Source of the DNA: Acanthosoma haemorrhoidale
Lineage: Eukaryota; Arthropoda; Insecta; Hemiptera; Acanthosomatidae
NCBI GenBank assembly: GCA_930367205.1
Contig: OV884015.1
Location: forward strand, 80,677,341-80,741,340
DNA length: 64,000 nucleotides
Direction of reading: 5' to 3'
The notes beneath the pieces were generated by a model. It saw only the letters and a list, made by a program, of their open reading frames with translations, ran no database searches and had not been told where the DNA came from. This document shows positions 55,451 through 64,000 of the stretch, piece by piece (within the stretch, counting starts at the first letter, position 1; each line of letters starts with the position of its first letter). The position numbers and the translations under genes were made by a program.

Positions 55451-55622
55451 TGAAATTGTTTAAATGTTAACAGTACTCCCTGAAGTAAATCTTCTGAAAC
55501 TCGTTGGGTAGCTCATACAATAGAACATTAATGCTGACCCAATGTTTATGTTCATGATTTAATTATATTAAATAAAGTTAACCACCGAGACCAATATAAT
55601 TTAGTTTACTTTCTAATTGCAG
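55451..55622. other. AT-rich, ends in a splice-acceptor-like sequence
   Basis: The last bases, TTTACTTTCTAATTGCAG (55605-55622), would make a good 3' splice site for the open frame that follows. Confidence 0.4.
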
Positions 55623-56023
55623 ATTTTGCCGTGGTTTTCGCCTATCAAAATGAACTTGACGCATTCATTGAAAAGTATAAGATTTGTTTTCTCCAGTTTC
55701 CGACAACCATGTATATTAAACGTGTTACGTATTTTAATTTGATCAACGATGACCCTTGCCCCCTGCAAGAACATCACGATGAGACATCTAGTTGCTATTC
55801 GAGCCGAACCTCCGAGAGCACTTCCCGAAATTGGTATTCAGCTAAGACTGTGGCCCCCAGTAGCCACCTTCGACCTGAGTTACTTCTCTATTTTCAACCA
55901 AACCCAAGATCCGTAAAAAAAACAACGTGTTATTTTTTTAATACTGACTCAAATCCAAAACAAAAATCATTATCTTTCAGTTCAAGATACGAAATAAAGG
56001 GGGATAAGTTCAATGAATCTTGA
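55623..56023 (+). CDS. Possible terminal exon of an unidentified host gene
   Basis: An open frame of about 130 codons follows directly after a pyrimidine-rich tract ending in TTGCAG (55617-55622). It has no ATG of its own near the start, which fits an internal or terminal exon. The protein begins FAVVFAYQNELDAFIEKYKI and is Ser/Thr-rich in the middle (ETSSCYSSRTSESTS). It ends at TGA 56021, with AATAAA near 56045. No domain is recognised. This is the best host-gene candidate in the window, but chance cannot be excluded. Confidence 0.3.
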
Positions 56024-56638
56024 AAATCCACATGATTCAACAATAATAAACAAGAACATGCAACAATTATTAAATAACGAACCTCAAGAATTTATAATAA
56101 GTTTCAAAAAATCTTGAATTGGCTTAACTTTTAACCTGATTGAAAAAAAAATGGTTTATTTAGTATATTAAGGATGATCAACATTTGAAGGAAATTTTAT
56201 ATAAGCTTTACTTACTTAAACTAGAAGTAAGAAATACTGATTTAAGCCAAGAAAATAAATGTCTACAGCAATTGTTATTTACTGTAATTTGAATGTCTAA
56301 AGGAAGGGGTTTTCTTGAGCGAGAAAAAATCTGCTTAGTATGCACTTTGAATATACTTTCCAATCTGTTATGCTGGTTGTGAGGCCTCCTGTTTTTTCAA
56401 GTCACAAAGCATAAATTATATTCAAGATCATGAGAAAATACTTTGATCAACTAGTTAGAATTGGTTTTCTGATGCTACGGTGTCTTTTAATTAATTTTCC
56501 TTTTTACAATTTGTTTATGAATATTAAGAACAAATGGGTCTTTCATTAGGAGCTTCCTATTCTTAAGTTTAAATAAAACAATATATGTGTGAGATATCAT
56601 CAAAATTTTTTATTCGTTTGAAAGGCCTATTGATGCCA
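56024..56638. other. No recognisable gene
   Basis: AT-rich. If the exon above is real this includes its 3' UTR and downstream DNA. Confidence 0.4.
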
Positions 56639-57742
56639 TTATGTATAGAATATAGTATTGTGCAAATTACCGCCACGGCTTCGCAGGGTGGCGCGCATCC
56701 GAAATGTCCAATTTTCCATGACTATGGCGCATAAATCAGGCTGAATTTGACCAATGGCATGAGTTGTGTTGGCTTTGAGGATCGCTGTGATTTGTGGCTT
56801 ATTCGTATCGACCTGCAACTTAAGAAAACCCAACAAGAAAAAGTCTAACGGGGTCAAATCGCACGATCTTGGTGGCCAGTTCACATCACCTCCACGTGAT
56901 ATGATCATGCCCTCAAATCGCTCGTGCAGAATGTCCAATGTGGCATGAGATGTATAGCACGTAGCGCCGTCCTGTTGAAACCACACGTCGTTGGCGTCCA
57001 TGCCATCCAATTCAGGCCAAAAGAAGTTGGTAATCATCGACCTATAACAATCGCCGTTGAAGGTGATGGCCTGGCCAATGTCGTTCTCAAAGAAATATGG
57101 ACCAATGACGCCAGCCTAAAATCCACACCAAACAGTGACTTTTTCGGGATGCATTGGGACGATCTTGGATCTTACGTGGATTGGTATCGTCCCAAATTCA
57201 ACAATTTTGTTTGTTTACGTACCCATTCATCCAGAAATGGGCCTCATCACTGAAGATGTTTTTTCGATGAAAATTAGGGTCAGTTTCCAACTGCTCCAGA
57301 GCCCATTAAGCGAACACACGTCGTTATCTATGGTCGTTTACCTTCAGCTCTTGGGTCAGTACGGGTGCAGGCCTACGTCACGACGCAAAATTCGTCAAGT
57401 TGTGGTCTAGGAAAGACCGAGTCCTTGTGATCGATGCGAAATAGACTGCTTCGGATTCTTCTGCACACTCTCGTGGACAGTGGGGATATTTTCAGCAGTT
57501 CTTGCGTTTCGTTGATTGTTTACTAAACCAGTGGACTCAAATTTATCCATCACACTGTGAATAGTCCTCTCGGTAGGACGGTTATGGCGACCGTAAAATG
57601 GGTGAAGTGCGTGGAACGTTGCCCGAACCAAACACCCATATTGATAAAACAATTTTATCATTTGCACGTGTTGTTGAACGCTATATCCGTCCATGGTAAT
57701 TTGGCAAAACAGACTAAATAAACGAGAGCCAATTTGACACAT
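56639..57742 (-). pseudogene. DD41D mariner-type transposase, frameshifted
   Basis: The minus strand encodes almost a full transposase in three or more frames. N-terminal helix-turn-helix part (57742 to 57407): MDGYSVQQHVQMIKLFYQYG, then RPTERTIHSVMDKFESTG. The middle includes FSDEAHFWMNGYV near 57240 (first catalytic Asp). The C-terminal part (57037 to 56639) includes WFQQDGATC (second Asp) and WPPRSCDLTPLDFFL (third Asp). There are 41 residues between the second Asp and the Asp of TPLD, a DD41D spacing. The family is Tc1/mariner-related with a DDE_3-type core. All three acidic residues survive but frameshifts make it inactive. Inverted ends were not resolved. Confidence 0.85.
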
Positions 57743-58129
57743 GCAGCTTCAACACTATGGCCGCTATCAACTGTCAAAGTTTGGAAGTCCCTATTGGAAG
57801 ACGCTTATATGGACGCAATAACTAGGAGGCTATAGCTCACATTACTCTTCTTTGTGGGTTAAAAAACCGTTGGTTTACATCCAAAATATGTTTGTCTGCC
57901 CTTACCCCCCAGTTTGTCTTATTGAAGCCTTAACTTAACTAACCAACGACATAAAAAAAACACTTGAAAAAACAATTTTAATTACTTCAATTACAATAGC
58001 ATATGAAAGTGGATATTTCTATTTTGTTGAGCAGAATGTCAAAATAAAGCCGTCTCTAACTCATTCGTATCAATATTTTAATTTATTTAATTTATTTTAT
58101 TGATTTAATCATTTTATTAAAAATATAGA
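57743..58129. other. No recognisable gene
   Basis: May include the 5' end of the mariner-type element (to about 57810). The rest is AT-rich. Confidence 0.4.
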
Positions 58130-58134
58130 CGCTT

Positions 58135-58977
58135 TGTAGCGACCGCTAACTACATAAGATAAATAACCCTATACTCTATTGTATATATATTGTAAACAAA
58201 CGTAAATAACATGAACTAAATGTATTATAGACAAATGTAAATAACATGAACAAATATAAATCATTGTAAATGTGAAGCAATAAAAGGCGGGTACCAACTA
58301 AGTCACACGAGATGGGTCACCAGCTGTCAGTCGCAGGTACCTCACCACATGAGTGAGGGAACCCGCATGTCCTAAGCTTCCTTTTGCAGCCTCTCCCAGA
58401 GGACAGGGCTGGCCGTGTAATTAGGCGTCAGCCGCGGGTACCTCACCACATGAGTGAGGGAACCCGCATGTCCTAAGCTTCCTTTTGCAGCCTCTCCCAG
58501 AGGACAGGGCTGGCCGTGTAATTAGGCGTCAGCCGCGGGTACCTCACCACATGAGTGAGGGAACCCGCATGTCCTAAGCTTCCTTTTGCAGCCTCTCCCA
58601 GAGGACAGGGCTGGCCGTGTAATTAGGCGTCAGCCGTGGGTACCTCACCACCTGTGCGGGAACCAACCGCGGGCCTAACCCACCCTTACCAGCCCTCCCA
58701 GAAGACAAGGCTGGATAGGGTACTTAAGGCGGGCTCCTAGCCCTGTAAATTAGTCTCTCGTGACCTCTAATCGTTGACGCGTGGCTTCCGCTCGAACTGT
58801 GAAAACTTGACTAATTGTTTATGTAAAAAGGTACAGAGTACCTCTTCTCTTGAACATATGGCATTGTCGAGGCACATACCTATCAAAAATGGAGTCAGAT
58901 AGTAACGCCGTCATGAAACGATTGTCCAGGTTATAGGGGCTAGGGTGACCAGGCACCCCCCTAGTGACGACCCGACA
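58135..58977 (+). mobile_element. Solo LTR-T copy with perfect 5-bp duplication CGCTT
   Basis: 843 bp from TGTAGCGACCGCTAACTAC to GTGACGACCCGACA. CGCTT stands at 58130-58134 and 58978-58982. This copy fixes the ends of the family. It contains two 35-bp units (58190-58255) and, uniquely among the copies here, three 101-bp tandem units at 58328-58630. Confidence 0.92.
58328..58630 (+). repeat. Three 101-bp tandem repeats within the LTR
   Basis: Units start at 58328, 58429 and 58530 (exact 101-bp period) and a partial fourth at 58631. Each has GGTACCTCACCACATGAGTG and GCCTCTCCCAGAGGACAGGG. Units 2 and 3 are practically identical; unit 1 differs slightly at its start. Repeats in an LTR often act as enhancers, but no function is shown here. 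Confidence 0.92.
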
Positions 58978-58982
58978 CGCTT

Positions 58983-59755
58983 TAATACACGTCAGTATAG
59001 GTATTTTCTTTTTCGATCTTATATCTCATCTTCTAAATTTGGTGAGCTAACTCTATGTTATTGTAGGAAAAAACAAAGATTTGTGTGGATTTGAGGACGT
59101 CTTATTAGATATTTTTGAAGACATTTGTGTGCTTAAAAGAACCAATCCTTCAAATTTGGGCTATATATTCAGCTTTGTAAAAATTCATATTTTTTCCAGT
59201 TTTTGCTATTTTTTTTTGTTTATATGAATTTCGGATTTGTTCTGAAATTTCAAATGATTTGCGGTAAATTTTTGTTAGTCAAGGAATTGAAAGGATTGTT
59301 CAAAGTTTTACCTCCAAACCTTCAAAATTTTAAGTCCGATACATTTTAATAATTATAACTGACTGTTATACAACTTTCAAAATTGAATTTATTTTGATTT
59401 ATTTATTTTGCCCCCCCCCCCAAAAAAAGTATTTAAATATAATATTTGATTTTTTTTATTATTTGGGAAGGTCGTGAAACGTTGGAGAGTGATTTCCCAC
59501 GGGGGGAGGAGGGATGCGGGTCGGGAGGCTTGGCAGTTTAACTTTAATATGTCTGAAGCAAGTGTCTCAACTATTCTACCAACTTATTCATCATAAGTCC
59601 TCAACAGGGATGTTTCCGAATCTCCTCTCAACAGACCCGCTAAAGAAATATGTATTGTTTCAGTTTTACAACATATATTCAAACAATGGGATTTATTTGT
59701 AATCATTTTTTTACAGTTGTATTTTAAATACCAAGCCCTAAAGACTGGATCTAAT
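58983..59755. other. No recognisable gene
   Basis: AT-rich with a C run at 59411-59420. A 62-codon ORF at 59514-59702 shows no motif. Confidence 0.4.
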
Positions 59756-60207
59756 TTAACCCTTTGTTAGGCCCGTGATTTTTCATTAGTTAATTGACAC
59801 AAAGTTTTTTTAACAACAGCTTTTTAGTATTTCGAATATTGCTAGCGCTTTCACTACTAAAAAAATAAAACTTTTAAACACCTTAAGATGATTAATTATC
59901 CAACCATAAAAATTAAAAATGGTTTCGGAATGAAGAAACAGCTGAAGAAAACATTTTCTTTGTTCTAAATTTAATATGTTTTCGGTTTTCGCATATTGTT
60001 TAATAATTAAACATAATGCAAATCATTATATCTCCAAACTTTTAACGCTTGTATCATTCAAATGGTCATTACACATCCACTGATTACACTATTCTCAACA
60101 ATCGGTTACGGGCTTGACTACATTCAGCTCGACGTCCCTTACCACTTTTTGAATTGCGTTGTATTCAGCTGGGGTACGACTGTACCCCGCGCCCCTAACA
60201 GGCGGTT
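59756..60207. mobile_element. Possible TTAA-type (piggyBac-like) non-autonomous element
   Basis: The left end TTAACCCTTTGTTAGGCCCG (from 59756) and the complement of the right end (AACCGCCTGTTAGGGGCG, ending near 60207) are imperfect inverted repeats. The left side has TTAA, but the right side reads TTCGA, so the duplication would have to be mutated. A short palindrome GGGGTACGACTGTACCCC (about 60172-60189) lies inside the right end, reminiscent of the palindromic motifs in the element at 60936. Confidence 0.35.
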
Positions 60208-60931
60208 CGATTGTTTCCTCTGCATGTGTTCTGAAACATTGAAAAGTATGGCAGGCTATCTACCTAGGCCTACCCTATAATATTTTTGTTTAAATATGAT
60301 CAAAAAAATTAATAAAATCATAAAATGTTGGCTATCTGGATGTTAAAAGATTCCTTCTCTAACCATTGAATTATAAAGAGATAAATTTATTATTTTTTAC
60401 AAAGGTTAGAGAGAAGCTATTATTTAATATACAGATGGCTGCTTTTTTTTAAGTATTTAAGTTAATTCAGCTCTGCTGCAGTACAAGGAGTCCATTTCAA
60501 TGCAAATATTCTGCTTATATAAATTATTTAAGGAAAAAAAGCGGTCATCTATGTGATTTCTCCTTCACTGGTATTAAAGATTTAATGTTCTTATAGATAT
60601 TATTGGTGATTGCGGGTTTATATTTCTGAAATGAAACACAGCTCTGCTGTCATTCTACAATTATCAAGTGCTGAGAAAATAACAGTTGCATGTCCTTCCG
60701 AAAACGATCTATGTGCTTACAGTACTTTTGTGAGGTGCTTGCGGAGATGTGTTTCTATTCGACTCAACGATATAATTTCAAAGAGAAATGTTTCAAATTA
60801 TAGATTTTTCTGAGCCAGAATTAGAAATCACACAACACTAGTACGTAGATTTGTTTTTGTCTATTCTTGACTATAGTTCTGTTCTCCCAGAATAATCATT
60901 CCTTCGTGATATCGCTAACAAAAATGGGTAT
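60208..60931. other. No recognisable gene
   Basis: AT-rich. ORFs at 60062-60280 and 60610-60813 lack motifs. Confidence 0.4.
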
Positions 60932-60935
60932 TTAA

Positions 60936-61973
60936 CACGTTGCCGCAAATGACGGCTATAGCCGTCCGATCTTTGGCGATATGTAGGCAAACGACGGCTA
61001 TAGCCCTCGTGCACATTTCAATCAATAAAAAAAAGAACAGCGCTAGTACGAAGTATATTGACGCATACACTCGTTAATTATTGAGTAATACATCGACAAA
61101 AAAAAGGTGTAGCATGCCAGACAGCATATTTACAGGCGGTCTGAAAAGTTTCCGACCTCGCAAAGCTTTTTTTTTAGCTTTTATTTCACTAGCTTTTATT
61201 GATTTTATTATCATCTTCATGTTGAGGTCGGAAACTTTTCAGACCGCCTGTCTATTGTCCTTTTATGCGTTTTCTCATGCTTTACCGCTTCGAAACATTT
61301 GGGCATCTAGAGACAAATGACGGCTATAACAGACGTTCACGACGGCGATAATGTTCGGTAGTCGTACCAAATGTTTAGTACATTTCGGCTCATGTAGTTG
61401 AAAAGTGTGTTTCTGTGAAGACGAACCATTTATTCTGCAAGTATTTTTTAATACTTCATAATGACAGATAATGAGCGGATTATCGACGATGACGATATTT
61501 GGTATGATAACAAAGAGAAATTGACATGGAAAATCAGACAACATACAGGGAACATCAAAAACAAGTAGTCTACGGTTAATGCAGCCATATTTGAGTAAAG
61601 GACATCATCTCTTTATGGAAGCAAAATAAATTACAAATGATAATTTTGTTTCAAACTGATTTTCTTGTGTTAAGTTTACACCTATTTACTCTCTTTTATT
61701 CATAGGAATCATTTTGAATTAGTAAAGCAAATGTTGTATAGTCTTCACGACGGTCATAGCCGTCATTTGCTCCGGGAAGGGAAAAAATGACATGATGAGC
61801 AAATGACCGTTATAGCAGTCGACAGTTTTTTTGGAAAAACTGTGGCCAAATGTGACAATTTTCACTTCCAAACATACAACTTACACTCGATTTCATCTGG
61901 CAGTCATAAACAGTTGGAAAAAAAAATGAGTTTCTGAGCACGATCGTCAAATTAAAAGTGTGCGGCAACGTTG
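60936..61973. mobile_element. piggyBac-like non-autonomous DNA transposon (1038 bp)
   Basis: Flanked by TTAA at 60932-60935 and 61974-61977, the target duplication characteristic of the piggyBac superfamily. The ends are inverted: left CACGTTGCCGCA, and right (complement) CAACGTTGCCGCA, differing by one base insertion. Subterminal copies of a 16-bp palindrome GACGGCTATAGCCGTC or variants occur at 60951-60966, 60993-61008, about 61319, 61749-61764 and about 61804. A 36-codon ORF at 61461-61568 (MTDNERIIDDDDIWYDN...) has an acidic start and could be a transposase N-terminal scrap. No transposase core remains. Confidence 0.75.
61133..61250. mobile_element. MITE nested in the piggyBac-like element
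   Basis: 118 bp with perfect 27-bp inverted repeats (61133-61159 and 61224-61250; the outer part is CAGGCGGTCTGAAAAGTTTC). The left flank is TA (61131-61132) but the right flank is TC, so a TA duplication may be mutated. The middle matches the complement of the MITE at 33997-34085, with an extra stretch of about 26 bp. Non-coding. Confidence 0.9.
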
Positions 61974-61977
61974 TTAA

Positions 61978-64000
61978 TTAAGAGGTGTTACATACTTACC
62001 CTTACACCCACGTTGCCAATGATGTTGGGCCATAATGTCTTAACAGCTTATAAGACAACCACAAAACTATGCTTATTCGACTGATCCGTCATTGTTTTTT
62101 TCTGATTTCCTGAATAAATATGAGCCAAACACCATACAATGACTTTGATGCATTTATAAGAGCTGTTGAATTATCAATCCCTTTATTCTGCTCATTTTAC
62201 TTTTATTTAAGCATATGTCTTCCATTCTTATTTCACTGTACAGTTCGTAGCATTAACCGGATCAGTAATGCTCATTGATATTTGTTTAGGGCCCAGCCAC
62301 ATATATTTTAATGAAATTTTAGAATCAAACTAAATTTATATTGTTTCTAATGTAGTAGTAAGTAGAGTTTAGGGAGTGAGATATGCTATGCATGCTTACG
62401 TGCAAGTATGCTAGTATCCGTTATGGATGCCACGTTAAGGGTTTTTGCTTAATGATGAACCTTCCATTGGTAAACAGGTTTATATCAGAGCTGAAACCTC
62501 CATTAAGTAAAGTGTCTTCAACAATGTATAAAAATCACAACCTCATATTTTCTAAGATGACTTGACAATGCCTACAATTATTTTCTTACATCATTTAATA
62601 TTTTATGATAACATATACAATAATATATCTCAATCTCATTCTTATAACCTGGTGAATAATAAAATAAGGTTTTATCCCTAAGGATTATATTCTTGCCATA
62701 ATTTTCATGATTGTATTCTCCTTCTATTGTCCATTCTTCAAATAAAGGGTTTCAATGAGTTTTAGCTATCCCACCTCCATAAAACAACGTGAAATCTGTA
62801 TTTCAAAAGCTTGAGCTCCATTCAAATCAAACAAAAGGTAAACTAAGACGTCTGAGATTTTTTTCAAGCTTACATATCAATATTTATTTATTTTAAGTTT
62901 ATATAATACTAATAAATCACATTTTTTTAATACTGTTACCTTCCAATCAAGCACACATAACCACCCAAATTAATAATAAACATATAATAAGAGCAGGGAT
63001 GCCGCGATTCGGAATTGTTAATAACAATGAAGAACAAGAATAGAAAAATCCTAAAAATAAACTTAAAACATTTATTGTATTTATCAGAACGTATTTAAGG
63101 TTAAGTTAATAACTACACTCTTTATGCTGCCCTCATGAAATTACAGGGTTCTAAGCGTTTTCAGCAATACATTGCGATCTTCAGAACTATAATAAGAAAA
63201 TTATAACAGGCACAATGGATGTTATATATGTAATATTTTATAATGATAGTAAAATAAAATTATAAAATTTGTTAACATTGTCAAAACGGGAGGGTTTTTT
63301 TGTTTTTTTTTATTCCAAATGAGGCGATCAATTAGGAACCTTATAATCGTTATAAACTTGATATAAATAGTCTATTATTTTTTAAATGAAAATATAATTT
63401 TTCGCCTTGGGAGCGTGGCTACTTCGATGTAGCCTGATGTTTTTCATATTCCATTTAATCATATTTGCAAACCTCTCATTTTGGCGATGTTAAAAAATTT
63501 ATAATAATCACATTTGATTTGATTTTACCGTCATTAAATAAAATGTCATTGTATCTGTTATTATGCGAGCTAATTTTCTGATTAAAACTCTGACTCTGAT
63601 TCATTACTTAGTAATTATTAAACTTTATGCAGGCAGATGAAAAGTATGGTCATTTCAACCCTTGGGATTCTGTGAATAATAAAACGTATTTGTCATTATT
63701 TCTGTTGTTTGTAAACTTGTTTTAGCCTGGTTACTTCAATAGTAGGATCGGTCCATTGCGGTTAGCCCTGCAAAGATAATCTCGATAAGATACAAAAGTA
63801 TTCAGGAGATCGTAGCTGTCTCGCGTTAAGAGAAACTAATTCACAAACCATTAGTAAAGTAGCTGTATCTTGAAAAGGTTATTGCTATGTTTAAGACGCC
63901 TAGTAAATGCTTATGCAGGACATAAAGCTACAAATGGACTGAGATAGGTCACGAAGTGCATAGGAAATCACTTTATAGGTTTCGTAGACACCCTTTATGG
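61978..64000. other. No recognisable gene
   Basis: AT-rich to the end of the window. A 60-codon ORF at 62383-62565 and scattered AATAAA sites are the only features; none can be supported as a gene. Confidence 0.4.

Noticed and set aside
56615..57800. Inverted terminal repeats of the mariner-type element
   Set aside because: GTTTGAAAGGCCTATTG (left) and GTTTGGAAGTCCCTATTG (right) look alike but are in direct, not inverted, orientation, so they cannot be its terminal repeats as read.

Overview
This is AT-rich eukaryotic DNA dominated by transposable elements, with no convincing intact host gene. The element mix points to an arthropod: an env-bearing Ty3/gypsy element of errantivirus type, Jockey-like LINEs, Tc1/mariner and piggyBac-type DNA elements, and a tRNA-derived SINE. 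The species cannot be named from the sequence.

Positions 384-7262 hold a complete errantivirus-like provirus. It has two 217-218 bp LTRs that I read as identical, a 4-bp target duplication (ATAT), a TATA box plus TCAGTC initiator, a tRNA-Lys type primer-binding site, gag, pol and env. Gag and pol overlap in the -1 register with a slippery heptamer TTTTTTA, a 6-nt spacer and a potential 6-bp stem. Pol is open except for one in-frame TAA just before the integrase. The integrase carries Asn where the DD35E glutamate should be. Env is open and sits behind a good splice acceptor. Expected logic: full-length RNA from the 5' LTR gives Gag and frameshifted Gag-Pol, and a spliced RNA gives Env. Young LTRs with a compromised pol suggest recent mobilisation in trans or a very recent lesion.

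Positions 7263-24900 hold a tRNA-related SINE (minus strand), a near-perfect 0.8-kb tandem duplication (8927-10499), dispersed repeats, 5'-truncated LINE insertions with clear target-site duplications (15544-16327 and 19591-19794), a LINE C-terminal fragment (21900-22276) and a decayed Tc1-type transposase (minus strand).

Positions 24900-55450 hold LINE debris of two Jockey-like families, here called J1 and J2, and solo LTRs of an unnamed LTR family, here called LTR-T (TG...CA, 5-bp duplications). Nested cases are resolved at 26638-29398 (a J1 LINE inside a minus-strand solo LTR) and 54916-55450 (a J1 tail inside an opposite J1 copy). A small inverted-repeat MITE, several LINE fragments and two dispersed repeat families also lie here.

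Positions 55450-64000 hold a possible terminal host exon, a decayed DD41D mariner-type transposase (minus strand), a solo LTR-T with three 101-bp tandem units, and a 1.04-kb TTAA-flanked piggyBac-like element with palindromic internal motifs. That element is itself interrupted by a second MITE. The last 2 kb show nothing recognisable. Copy labels J1, J2, LTR-T, RepA, RepB and RepC are mine, for cross-reference only.
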